Shown in pieces: positions 52,441-60,969 of a stretch of DNA of 64,000 nucleotides. Origin of the DNA: JAGVSZ01 sp035456405 (lineage in GTDB: Bacteria; Pseudomonadota; Gammaproteobacteria; Burkholderiales; SG8-39); contig DATIDG010000107.1 in assembly GCA_035456405.1 (NCBI GenBank), positions 1-64,000 of the forward strand, given 5' to 3'. Position 1 is the first letter of the stretch; each line of letters begins with the position of its first letter. A program made the position numbers and the translations under genes. The notes under the pieces are model-generated. The model saw only the letters and a program-made list of their open reading frames with translations, searched no databases and was not told the DNA's origin.

Positions 52441-53763
52441 GTGACGCGCCAGCCTCCACGCGTCGGCTTCGTTTCCCTCGGGTGTCCTAAGGCGCTCGTC
52501 GACTCCGAACGCATCCTCACGCAGTTGCGCGCCGAAGGCTACACGATTGCGCCGAGCTATGACGACGCCGACCTCGTCGTGGTCAACACCTGCGGTTTCA
52601 TCGAAGCCGCCGTCACGGAGTCCCTCGACGCGATCGGGGAGGCGCTGGCGGCGAACGGCCGGGTCATCGTCACTGGCTGCCTCGGCGCGAAGAACGGGGT
52701 GGTCAGGGACACGCATCCGGCGGTGCTCGAGGTCACCGGCCCGCACGACGTCGCCGGCGTGATGGCCGCAGTGCACGAACACCTCGCGAAGCCGCACGAC
52801 CCGTTTGTCGACCTCGTTCCCCCGCAAGGGATCAGGCTGACGCCCAGACACTACGCGTACCTCAAGATCGCGGAAGGCTGCAACCACCGCTGCAGGTTCT
52901 GCATCATCCCGTCGCTGCGCGGCGACCTCGTCAGCCGGCCGGCCGGCGAGGTCATGCGCGAAGCGGAGGCGTTGGTGAAGGCCGGCGTGAAGGAGCTGCT
53001 TGTCATCTCGCAGGACACGAGCGCCTACGGTGTCGACGTAAGATACAGGGCCGACTTCTGGGGCGGCAAGCCGCTCAAGACCCGCCTCGCGGACCTCGCG
53101 CGCGCGCTCGGGAGCCTCGGGGTGTGGGTCAGGCTGCACTATGTCTATCCGTATCCCCACGTCGACGACGTAATTCCGCTGATGGCGGAAGGCCGGATCC
53201 TCCCGTACCTCGACGTGCCCTTCCAGCACGCGAGCCCGCGCATCCTGAAGCTCATGAAGCGCCCCGCCTCGGGCGAGGCCAACCTCGAGCGCATCCGCGT
53301 CTGGCGCAGCATCTGCCCGGACCTTGCGATCCGCAGCACGTTCATCGTCGGCTTTCCCGGCGAGACCGAGCGCGAGTTCGACGCGCTGCTCGAGTTCCTG
53401 GAGACGGCCGATCTCGACCGCGTCGGCTGCTTTGCCTACTCGCCGGTGGACGGCGCGAAGGCGAACGAGCTTCCCGGGCAGCTCCCGGAGGACGTGAAAG
53501 AGGAGCGTCGCGCGCGCTTCATGGCAGCGCAGGCGAGGGTGAGCACCCGTCGTCTCAAGGAAAAGGTCGGGAAGCGGATGCGCGTGCTCGTCGACGCCGT
53601 CGAAGGTGGGAAGGCGCTGGCGCGATCGAGCGCCGACGCCCCCGAGATCGACGGCGTCGTTCGCATCGAGCGCGCCGCCGCCCTGAAACCCGGCGAATTC
53701 ACGGAAGTCCAAATCAAGCGGAGCGACGCCCACGACCTGTGGGCCGTTCCTGTCCCCAACTGA
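52441..53763 (+). CDS. rimO: Ribosomal protein S12 methylthiotransferase
   Basis: A 440-residue radical-SAM enzyme. The N-terminal MTTase domain has three cysteines (SLGCPKALVDSE, NTCGFIEAA, TGCLGAK). The radical-SAM motif is EGCNHRCRFCIIPSLRG, and a TRAM domain ends the protein. It adds a methylthio group to Asp88 of ribosomal protein S12 using two 4Fe-4S clusters. The start is GTG 52441. It lies between phaR and phaA on the same strand but belongs to ribosome maturation, not polymer metabolism. Confidence 0.95.
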   Translation: MTRQPPRVGFVSLGCPKALVDSERILTQLRAEGYTIAPSYDDADLVVVNTCGFIEAAVTESLDAIGEALAANGRVIVTGCLGAKNGVVRDTHPAVLEVTGPHDVAGVMAAVHEHLAKPHDPFVDLVPPQGIRLTPRHYAYLKIAEGCNHRCRFCIIPSLRGDLVSRPAGEVMREAEALVKAGVKELLVISQDTSAYGVDVRYRADFWGGKPLKTRLADLARALGSLGVWVRLHYVYPYPHVDDVIPLMAEGRILPYLDVPFQHASPRILKLMKRPASGEANLERIRVWRSICPDLAIRSTFIVGFPGETEREFDALLEFLETADLDRVGCFAYSPVDGAKANELPGQLPEDVKEERRARFMAAQARVSTRRLKEKVGKRMRVLVDAVEGGKALARSSADAPEIDGVVRIERAAALKPGEFTEVQIKRSDAHDLWAVPVPN

Positions 53764-53786
53764 GCATTCAGTCGAAGGAGGTCAAC

Positions 53787-54968
53787 ATGGCTCGTGAAGT
53801 GGTAGTGCTCTCCGGTGTCCGCACAGCGATCGGTGACTACGGTGGCGGACTCAAGGACATGGCGCCGACGGCGCTCGGCGCGGCGGTGATCCGCGAGGCG
53901 GTGTCGCGGGCGAAGATCGACCCGGGAAGCGTCGGCCACCTCGTCCTGGGCAGCGTCATCCATGGCGAAGCGCGCGACATGTACATCTCGCGCGTCGCCG
54001 GCATCGAAGGCGGGCTGCCGATCGGCACGCCGTGCCTAACCGTGAACCGCCTTTGCGGCAGCGGACTCCAGGCCATCGTTTCCGCCGCCCAGCACATCCT
54101 TCTCGGCGACACCGACTGCGTGATGGGTGCCGGCGCCGAGTCGATGAGCCGCGCCGCGTACTTCATTCCCGGCGCGCGCTGGGGGCAGCGCATGGGCGAC
54201 GGGCAGATCGTCGACGCGATGGTCGGCGCGCTGAGCGACCCGTTCGGCCACGGCCACATGGGGATCACCGCCGAGAACGTCGCGGCCAAGTACGGGATCA
54301 CGCGCGAGGCGCAGGACGCGTTCTCGCTCGAGAGCCATCGCCGCGCCTCCGCGGCGATCAAGGAGGGCCGCTTCAAGAGCCAGATCCTGCCGCTCGAGAT
54401 GAAGTCCCGGAAGGGTACGGTGGTATTCGACACCGACGAGCACGTCCGCCACGACGCGAAGCCCGAGGACATGTCGAAGCTGAAGCCGGCGTTCAAGAAG
54501 GACGGCACGGTCACGGCGGGCAACGCGTCCGGGATCAACGACGGCGCAGCAGCGATCGTGATGATGGAAGCGGGCGCCGCGCAGAAGAAGGGCCTCAAGC
54601 CGATCGCGCGGCTGGTCGCCTACGCGCACGCGGCCGTCGATCCGGACTACATGGGCCTCGGCCCGATCCCGGCGGTAAGGAACGTGTTCGCGAAGGCCGG
54701 GCTCAAGCCCGCCGACATGGACGTGGTGGAGTCGAACGAGGCGTTCGCGGTGCAGGCGATGGCGGTGAGCCGCGACCTCGATCTCGACCCGGCGAAGGTC
54801 AATCCGAACGGCGGCGCGGTCGCGCTCGGACACCCGATCGGGGCGACCGGCGCGATCCTGACGGTCAAGGCGATCAACGAGCTGCACCGGACGCAGAAGC
54901 GCTACGGGCTGGTGACGATGTGCATCGGCGGCGGCCAGGGTATCGCCGCGATCTTCGAGCGCACCTGA
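53787..54968 (+). CDS. phaA: Acetyl-CoA acetyltransferase (beta-ketothiolase)
   Basis: A 393-residue thiolase: acyl-accepting Cys90 in NRLCGSGLQA, His in GGAVALGHPIGATGA, and the second cysteine in VTMCIGGGQGIA. It condenses two acetyl-CoA to acetoacetyl-CoA, the first step of PHB synthesis, and can also degrade. GAAGGAGG precedes the ATG. It is separated from phaC-phaB by phasin, phaR and rimO. The length is typical of biosynthetic thiolases. Confidence 0.93.
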   Translation: MAREVVVLSGVRTAIGDYGGGLKDMAPTALGAAVIREAVSRAKIDPGSVGHLVLGSVIHGEARDMYISRVAGIEGGLPIGTPCLTVNRLCGSGLQAIVSAAQHILLGDTDCVMGAGAESMSRAAYFIPGARWGQRMGDGQIVDAMVGALSDPFGHGHMGITAENVAAKYGITREAQDAFSLESHRRASAAIKEGRFKSQILPLEMKSRKGTVVFDTDEHVRHDAKPEDMSKLKPAFKKDGTVTAGNASGINDGAAAIVMMEAGAAQKKGLKPIARLVAYAHAAVDPDYMGLGPIPAVRNVFAKAGLKPADMDVVESNEAFAVQAMAVSRDLDLDPAKVNPNGGAVALGHPIGATGAILTVKAINELHRTQKRYGLVTMCIGGGQGIAAIFERT

Positions 54969-54981
54969 CCCGCGGCGTGCG

Positions 54982-55590
54982 TCAGCTTGCAGCCGCGAGC
55001 TGACGCACGAACGCCTCGATCCCGCGGAGCAGCATCTCGACCGCGATCGCGGTCAGGATGAGGCCCATCAAACGCTCGAGAGCCGTGATCGTGCGTGCGC
55101 CGAGCGTGCGGGAGATGCGCTCGGCGAACACGAGCACTACGAACGCCACGGCGACCGCGGTCGACACCGCGACGGCCCACTCGGGCCAGCGCTGCGGAGC
55201 GCCCGACACGAACAGCACGACGGTCGCGATCGCGGTGGGCCCCGCGATCGAGGGGATGGCGAGCGGCACGATGAACGGCTCCCCCTCCGCCAGCTGGCCG
55301 AAGATCTCGCCGCTGCTGCGGAACACCATCTGGATCGAGATCAGGAACAGGATCACGCCGCCGGCGATCGTGAGCGACGTTCCCGAGAGCCCGAACAGGC
55401 GCAGCAGCGCATCCCCCGCGAAGACGAAAACGAGCAGCACCGCGAGCGCGATCGCGCACTCGCGCGCCACCACGCGCATCCGGCGTGCGGGCTGCACGCG
55501 CTGCAGCAGCGAGACCGCAAGGGGGATGTTGCCGATTGGATCGACGACCAACAGGAGCACGACGACCGCAGAGCCGAAGGTCAGGTCCAC
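54982..55590 (-). CDS. MarC-family integral membrane protein
   Basis: A 202-residue inner-membrane protein with six hydrophobic segments and the MarC pattern: VDPIGNIPLAVSLLQ near the start, FGLSGTSLTIAGGVILFLISIQMVF in the middle, and VPLAIPSIAGPTAIATVVL. No transport substrate is established for the family. It converges on phaA (13-base gap) and lies downstream of an EamA transporter gene. Confidence 0.9.
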   Translation of the reverse strand: MDLTFGSAVVVLLLVVDPIGNIPLAVSLLQRVQPARRMRVVARECAIALAVLLVFVFAGDALLRLFGLSGTSLTIAGGVILFLISIQMVFRSSGEIFGQLAEGEPFIVPLAIPSIAGPTAIATVVLFVSGAPQRWPEWAVAVSTAVAVAFVVLVFAERISRTLGARTITALERLMGLILTAIAVEMLLRGIEAFVRQLAAAS

Positions 55591-55613
55591 CGCGCCATCC
55601 TAGATCGTCACGG

Positions 55614-55686
55614 CACGAGAGGGCAAAGCCGCTGCGCGGCGCCCCCTCGTGCTCCCCGAAGTCGGGGAAAGCAATGCCTGCGGCAT
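55614..55686. repeat. Three tandem hairpins between eamA and marC
   Basis: Three adjacent inverted repeats fill most of a 106-base gap. The first is a large stem with 10 of 11 pairs (55614-55624 with 55641-55651), with an inner five-pair stem. The second is TCCCCG/CGGGGA (55653-55668). The third is ATGCC/GGCAT (55674-55686). The block looks like a palindromic mosaic element or RNA 3'-end structure. No U-run follows. Confidence 0.55.
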
Positions 55687-55696
55687 CGGTTTCGTC

Positions 55697-56566
55697 CTAG
55701 CGGCCCTGGCGCGCGGCGATCCACGCGCCGCTCAGCACGATGATCGCCATCCCGACGAGCGACCAGCCGTCGGGGAACTCCCCGAAGACGAGATACCCGA
55801 GCATCAGCACGGTGACGAGCTGCGTATACACGAACGGCGCGACCACCGACGGGGGCGCGAACTCGAAAGCGCGGATGAGCACGAAGTGCCCCGCCGCCCC
55901 GAGCACGCCGAGCATCACGAAAAGAACGGCGTGGAACACGCTCTGCGGCAGGCCCCAGTAGAACGGCAAGAGGGTCGAGACGACGATCGTACCGACTAGG
56001 GCGCCGATGAAGAGGGTGGCCATCGTCGAGTCGACCCCCGCGAGCCGGCGCGTGAAGAGCTGGTAGGTCGCGAAGCACACCGCGGTGGCGAGCGGCAGTG
56101 CCACCGCCGGCGAGAACACCGCGCCGCCGGGCCGCGCGATGAACAGCACGCCGACGAATCCGGCCGCGAGCGCTGCCCATGCGCTGCGGCGCACCCGCTC
56201 ACGGAGGAAATAGGCCGACATGGCGGTGACCAGGAGCGGCGCCAGAAAGGTGATCGCCGAGGCTTCCGCGATCGGCATGAACGCCAGGCCGCTGAAGAAG
56301 AAGAGCGACGATGCGGCGAGCACGACGCCGCGGATGATCTGCAGACCGGGGCGCCGGGTCGTGACCAAGCGCCAGCGCAGGCGCGGCGCGACGAAGACGA
56401 GCATCACCAGGACGTGCATCGCGTAGCGTACCCAGACGATCAGCGGGACGGGATATGTGCGCGAGAGGTACTTCGCGATCGTGTCGAGCACCGCAAAAGT
56501 GCTCACGGCCGCCATGATCAGCAGGATGCCGCGGACGTGGTGGTTGGCGCCCGGAGGCGGGGTCAT
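55697..56566 (-). CDS. EamA-family (DMT) transporter
   Basis: A 289-residue protein with ten hydrophobic segments in two EamA repeats (about 12-135 and 150-285). Motifs include AVLDTIAKYLSRTYPVPLIVWVRY and APLLVTAMSAYFLRERVRRSAWAAL in the first repeat, and SVVAPFVYTQLVTVLMLGYLVFGEF in the second. It is probably an exporter of a metabolite; the substrate is unknown. The start is ATG 56566. Confidence 0.9.
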   Translation of the reverse strand: MTPPPGANHHVRGILLIMAAVSTFAVLDTIAKYLSRTYPVPLIVWVRYAMHVLVMLVFVAPRLRWRLVTTRRPGLQIIRGVVLAASSLFFFSGLAFMPIAEASAITFLAPLLVTAMSAYFLRERVRRSAWAALAAGFVGVLFIARPGGAVFSPAVALPLATAVCFATYQLFTRRLAGVDSTMATLFIGALVGTIVVSTLLPFYWGLPQSVFHAVLFVMLGVLGAAGHFVLIRAFEFAPPSVVAPFVYTQLVTVLMLGYLVFGEFPDGWSLVGMAIIVLSGAWIAARQGR

Positions 56567-56685
56567 CGACGGGCGCTTGTGGAAGGGCCGCGCCGGCAGC
56601 AGCGAGGCCAGGGCGCGCGACGGTGCGCGCGACGTCGGCGGATTATATCCGGGGCGCCGCGCAAGGCGCGGCGCAGCGCGGCGTC

Positions 56686-57885
56686 TCAGTGCACCATGCG
56701 CGCCGCGGCCTCGACCCGGAGCGCTGGCGCCGCCGGCCGCAGGGAGGCTTCGATGCGCAGCGCCTCGTTCCACCGCGCCAAGCTCGCGCCGTGCCCGACG
56801 GCGCCGATCTTCACGTAACCGGACTGCCAGGCGGTGGCGATGTGGACCAGGCTCGCGTCCTCGACCTCGATTTCGCCGGCGCCCATGAACACGGGCCAGG
56901 CCGCGATGCGTGCCGCGTCGAACGCGACGCGCAGCTCGCTCACCGTGCCCGCCGCTTCCGGGCGGAGCACGACGCCCGAATGCGCACCGTCGGCGGCTGC
57001 CACGGCGATCCGTTCGGCGTCGCTAGCGAGGGTCTCGTCGCCGATGATGCGCACCCGCTCCGCCGCGAAGCCCGCGAAGCGCACGAGCGCCGCAGCCTCC
57101 GCGAAGGGCTCCTGCAACGCGGCGATCGGATACTGCTCGATCCAGCCGGCGATGCGCTCGCTCCAGCCGTCCGCATCGAACGACCAGTCGGGGCCGGCGT
57201 ATCGGCCGTCGGCGAAGAGCCGCGCGGCGCCGACGTCCACGATGATGCCGACCTCCTCGCCCGGCGCGAAGCCGACCGCCTCGATTCCGGCCAGCAGCGC
57301 CTCGATCGTCATCTCGTCGTACTCGCCCGGAGCCATCGCGCCACAGGCCTCGAGGGCCGCGCGATGGATCGCGACGCCGAGCTCGAGCGCGTGGTCGACC
57401 CCTTCAGCAGCGAACGGGGCCACCGCTAGCGCACGGATCGGACTCGCCTCGTTGCCGGCCGCGAAGACGTCGATCACCGGAAGCGGCATGCGCGCCGGCA
57501 GGCCGTGGCGGAGATAGCGATGCAGCGGCAGCCCCACGGCGCGCGCCGCAGCGCGCGCCGTGGCGATCGAGCACGCGCACATCGCGGCACGACGCACGTG
57601 CGTGTCGCCGCCGATGGTCAGCTTGAAAAGCGTCGAGTCGACATCCTCCTGCCGGCGCGCATCGAGGCCGTGCAGCGCCGCGGCGACGAGCCCGTTGATC
57701 GCTGCGACGGTCGCGCTCGGCGCGCTCCGCACGTCTTCCGGGTCGGACCAGTCCCGTTTCACTGGTGCGGCGATCGCGCGCCCGCGCGCACCGCACGCGA
57801 GGTGGACTTCGGCTTCGAATGCCGACTCGCCCGCGGCGGTCCAGACGCGCCGGCCGAGGACTTCGATGATCGTGGTGTCGGGCAT
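56686..57885 (-). CDS. Enolase-like protein with altered active site
   Basis: A 399-residue enolase homologue (enolase is about 430). The fold is recognisable from end to end: IIEVLGRRVWTAAGESAFEAEV, VGIIVDVGAARLFADGRY, RIIGDETLASDAERI and a C-terminal SGYVKIGAVGHGASLARWNE. Metal-type acids survive (Asp in IIVDVG, Glu in ALQEPFAE, Asp in GDE). The GASTG loop near residue 40 is absent, the catalytic lysine of the KPNQ strand is Arg (VVLRPEAAG), and the SHRSGETED loop is FMGAGEIEVED. It is therefore unlikely to make phosphoenolpyruvate. It follows a kinase gene by five bases. Probably a different enolase-superfamily reaction. Confidence 0.8.
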   Translation of the reverse strand: MPDTTIIEVLGRRVWTAAGESAFEAEVHLACGARGRAIAAPVKRDWSDPEDVRSAPSATVAAINGLVAAALHGLDARRQEDVDSTLFKLTIGGDTHVRRAAMCACSIATARAAARAVGLPLHRYLRHGLPARMPLPVIDVFAAGNEASPIRALAVAPFAAEGVDHALELGVAIHRAALEACGAMAPGEYDEMTIEALLAGIEAVGFAPGEEVGIIVDVGAARLFADGRYAGPDWSFDADGWSERIAGWIEQYPIAALQEPFAEAAALVRFAGFAAERVRIIGDETLASDAERIAVAAADGAHSGVVLRPEAAGTVSELRVAFDAARIAAWPVFMGAGEIEVEDASLVHIATAWQSGYVKIGAVGHGASLARWNEALRIEASLRPAAPALRVEAAARMVH

Positions 57886-57890
57886 ATTCG

Positions 57891-58976
57891 TTACCCCGCT
57901 AGGGCATTCAGCCAGGCGTCGCGCAAAGCGTCCAGCCGCTCGGGCGGCGCGAGCAACAGATCGCGGGCGGCGTCCCGCGCGGCGCGGCCGGCACCGGTTG
58001 CGGCAGCGAGCCCCGCGACGGTCCCGGCCTCGATTGCCGCGAGCGCGAGCGCAGGAATCAGCGCTGCCGCCCGGGCCTCGATGCGATCCGCCATCTCCCA
58101 GACGACGTGTGCGGAGTAGCTGCCGTGGAATGCGTCCCAGCACGCGGCATACTCGGCGCGCAGGCGGCAGTGCGCCACCAAGCGCAGGCCGAGCGCGGCG
58201 AGGACGGTGGCGACGTCGATTGCGGGGTCGCCGAAGTGCGCGCAGTCCGCGTCGATGAGCACCGGGCCGCGCGGGCCGCAGAGAACGTTCTCGGGCGCCA
58301 GATCGCCGTGGACAAGCGTGATGCGCGTCGCGCCGAGCTCGCCCTCGATGCGCTCGAGCTGCACGGCGCAATCCGCGTGGGCCGCGGCAATCCGGCCGAA
58401 CGCAGGTGCGATGCGCAGCGCCTGGAACGCGGCGCGCCCGGCGAGCTGCTGCGCGACGGCGGTGCTGTGCGCGCTGGCCGCGTGTAGGCGCCCGGTGAGG
58501 TGACCGAGCTCGGCCGCGACCCATGGCTCGACCCGGCCGCCCGCGAGGCGGCTCTGCCAGGTCGGGAACTCCGGCTCGTCGAGATACTCCAGCGCGAGGC
58601 AGCCGCCGGACGGCAACGACCCCAGCACCGTCGGCGTGCAGCCGGGCACGATGATCTGGGCGAGCTTGAGCCAGCGGCGCTCGGTATCTACCCGCTCCGC
58701 GATCGCCTGCTCGGCAGCACCAGTGGGCGCGAACTCGGTGCGCTTCAAGCAGAGCGTTCCCCAGCCCATCTCCGCGCGGTAGACGCGCGCCTCCCCGCTG
58801 ATCGAGAGGGGCAGCAGTCGCGGCAGATCGCCGGGTGCAAGCAGGTCCATCGCGCGCAGGGCGGCGGCGATCTCTGACGGAACGTCGCCAGGAACGACGG
58901 CGCGCGAACGCGGCGCGCTTCCGCCGGGCTTGCGCAAGTGTTGCAAAGTGCCGAAGGTCGTCGCCAGTGTCGCCAT
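57891..58976 (-). CDS. Aminoglycoside-phosphotransferase-fold small-molecule kinase
   Basis: A 361-residue APH-family kinase: a phosphate-loop region at about 55-75, GGCLALEYLDEPEF hinge, catalytic loop LVHGDLAPENVLCG (Asp as base) and LIDADCAHFGDPAIDVA for metal. I take the start as ATG 58976. Family members phosphorylate antibiotics, choline, methylthioribose or fructosamine. The pairing with an enolase-like gene five bases downstream suggests the kinase product feeds that enzyme, not antibiotic resistance. The substrate is unknown. Confidence 0.85.
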   Translation of the reverse strand: MATLATTFGTLQHLRKPGGSAPRSRAVVPGDVPSEIAAALRAMDLLAPGDLPRLLPLSISGEARVYRAEMGWGTLCLKRTEFAPTGAAEQAIAERVDTERRWLKLAQIIVPGCTPTVLGSLPSGGCLALEYLDEPEFPTWQSRLAGGRVEPWVAAELGHLTGRLHAASAHSTAVAQQLAGRAAFQALRIAPAFGRIAAAHADCAVQLERIEGELGATRITLVHGDLAPENVLCGPRGPVLIDADCAHFGDPAIDVATVLAALGLRLVAHCRLRAEYAACWDAFHGSYSAHVVWEMADRIEARAAALIPALALAAIEAGTVAGLAAATGAGRAARDAARDLLLAPPERLDALRDAWLNALAG

Positions 58977-59164
58977 TGCGATGCACCGCAATAAGGTCTT
59001 GCAGGGAGCACAGCGAGAAGCGTTCCACTGGATGCGGCATCGCACGAGACGCCGTGACGCCGTTCACGTCCGGGAGGCAAGGCAATAGGCCGTGAGGACT
59101 ATTGGCACTCCTGCGGGCAGCGCCTATCGATGGAGGACACCCGGCACGAGGCACGGAGGCGGCG

Positions 59165-59413
59165 ATGAATGACCGAGAACGCCAGGCGGTCGAGCGGACG
59201 CTCGTGGAGATCCGTCGGTACCTCGCGGCGCATCCGGGCGCTACGGACACCGTGGCGGGCATCATGGAATGGTGGCTGCACGAGGAACCGGACGCAGCCG
59301 GGTCGCTGGCCGATGTTGAGTGGGCGCTCGATCGGCTCGAGGCGGACGGCGAGGTGGAGCGGGTCGCCGCGCAGGACGGACGAGTCGCCTACCGCGCGCT
59401 GGCGCGGCATTAG
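59165..59413 (+). CDS. Small hypothetical protein, possible winged helix
   Basis: An 82-residue acidic protein (MNDRERQAVERTLVEIRRYL, then MEWWLHEEP and a final ERVAAQDGRVAYRAL), starting at ATG 59165 after GGAGG. The helix-helix-helix-strand order with a short C-terminal hairpin recalls a winged helix-turn-helix, but there is little sequence support. It faces away from the kinase gene and converges on lysS. Function unknown. Confidence 0.6.
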   Translation: MNDRERQAVERTLVEIRRYLAAHPGATDTVAGIMEWWLHEEPDAAGSLADVEWALDRLEADGEVERVAAQDGRVAYRALARH

Positions 59414-59459
59414 CCGGACGCTGAAGATCGGGTCGAGCGTCGCGCCGTGATGACGGCCG

Positions 59460-60959
59460 CTATTGCTCCGGCCGCATGTGGGGGAAGAGGATCACGTCGC
59501 GGATCGAGGGGCTGTTGGTGAAGAGCATGATCAGCCGGTCGATGCCGATGCCGCAGCCGGCGGACGGCGGCAGGCCGTGCTCCAGCGCGCGGATGTAGTC
59601 GGCGTCGTAGTACATCGCCTCCTCGTCGCCAGCGGCCTTCGCGCGCATCTGCTCCTCGAAGCGTGCGGCCTGGTCCTCCGGATCGTTCAGTTCCGAGAAG
59701 CCGTTGGCCATCTCCCGGCCGGTGATATAGAGCTCGAAGCGGTCCGTGACGTCCGGGTTCGCGTCGTTGCGGCGGGCGAGCGGCGAGACGATCGCGGGAT
59801 AGTCGACGATGTACGTCGGCTGGATGAGCATCTGCTCGGTCGTCTCCTCGAAGAGCATGAGCTGCAGCTCGGCAAGGGCCGCGTCCTTCTTCGGCTCGAC
59901 ACCGGCCTTCGCGAGTTCGCGTGCGAGCAGGTCGCGGTTCGCGAGGTCGGCGTCCGAGAAGTGCGGATGGTGCCTGCGGATCGCGCCGGTGATCGTCAGG
60001 CGGTCGAACGGCTGCCCCAGGTCCACGACGTGCTCGCCGTAGGGGATCTGCAGAGTGCCGAGCACCCGCTGCGCGACGTCGCGGAGCAGCTCCTCGTTGA
60101 AGTCCATGAGGTACCGGAAGTCGCGGTACGCCTCGTAGTACTCCATCATCGTGAACTCGGGGCTGTGCCGCGTCGAGATCCCTTCGTTCCGGAAATTGCG
60201 GTTAACCTCGAACACCTTCTCGAACCCGCCCACGACCAGCCGCTTGAGGTACAGCTCCGGCGCGATGCGGAGATACAGCGTCATGTCGAGCGCGTTGTGG
60301 TGGGTGACGAACGGTTTCGCCGCCGCACCACCCGGGATCGGCTGCATCATCGGCGTCTCGACCTCGAGGAAACCGTGGGCGACCATGAATGCGCGCATTT
60401 CCTGGATGACGCGGCTGCGGATCTCGAACGTCCGGCGCGCCTCCTCGCTCGTAATCAGGTCGAGATAGCGCTGGCGATACCGGCTCTCCTGGTCGGCCAG
60501 GCCGTGGAACTTCTCCGGAAGGGGCCGCAACGCCTTGGCGAGCAACCGCACCTTCGTGGCGTTGACCGTCAGCTCGCCAGTGCGCGTCTTGAATAGCGTT
60601 CCCTCGACGCCCACGATGTCGCCGAGGTCCCAGTGCTTGAACGTCTCGTGCGGCTCCGCGCCGGTCACGTCGTTCGACACGTAGATCTGGAGCCGCCCGC
60701 CCATGTCCTGCAGCGTGGCGAAGCTCGCCTTGCCCATGACGCGCTTGAGCATCATCCGGCCTGCCGCCGACACCCGAATCGCGTGGCCCTCGAGTTCCTC
60801 CTTGCTCATCGCGCCATAGGCGTGCTGCAGGTCCGCGGCGAGATGCTCGCGAGCGAAGTCGTTCGGGAACGCGACGCCCTGCGCGCGCAGCGCGGCGAGC
60901 TTGGCCCGGCGCTCGGCGATGATCTGATTCTCGTCGCCGCCGCCGTCGTTGCCGCTCAT
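59460..60959 (-). CDS. lysS: Lysyl-tRNA synthetase, class II
   Basis: A 499-residue class II enzyme. The N-terminal OB-fold anticodon-binding domain is at about 55-160 (VSAAGRMMLKRVMGKASFATLQD), and the class II motifs follow: RSRVIQEMRAFMVAHGFLEVETPMM, FRNEGISTRHSPEFTMMEYY and GCGIGIDRL. It charges tRNA-Lys. It is ten bases downstream of prfB, a classic operon partner in proteobacteria. Confidence 0.96.
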   Translation of the reverse strand: MSGNDGGGDENQIIAERRAKLAALRAQGVAFPNDFAREHLAADLQHAYGAMSKEELEGHAIRVSAAGRMMLKRVMGKASFATLQDMGGRLQIYVSNDVTGAEPHETFKHWDLGDIVGVEGTLFKTRTGELTVNATKVRLLAKALRPLPEKFHGLADQESRYRQRYLDLITSEEARRTFEIRSRVIQEMRAFMVAHGFLEVETPMMQPIPGGAAAKPFVTHHNALDMTLYLRIAPELYLKRLVVGGFEKVFEVNRNFRNEGISTRHSPEFTMMEYYEAYRDFRYLMDFNEELLRDVAQRVLGTLQIPYGEHVVDLGQPFDRLTITGAIRRHHPHFSDADLANRDLLARELAKAGVEPKKDAALAELQLMLFEETTEQMLIQPTYIVDYPAIVSPLARRNDANPDVTDRFELYITGREMANGFSELNDPEDQAARFEEQMRAKAAGDEEAMYYDADYIRALEHGLPPSAGCGIGIDRLIMLFTNSPSIRDVILFPHMRPEQ

Positions 60960-60969
60960 TGAGCCTCCC

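Noticed and set aside
56686..57885. A glycolytic enolase (eno)
   Set aside because: The GASTG loop, the catalytic lysine and the SHRSGE loop are missing or replaced, so normal enolase activity is unlikely.
57891..58976. An aminoglycoside resistance gene
   Set aside because: The fold is shared by many metabolic kinases, and the enolase-like neighbour points to metabolism. No mobile element is near.
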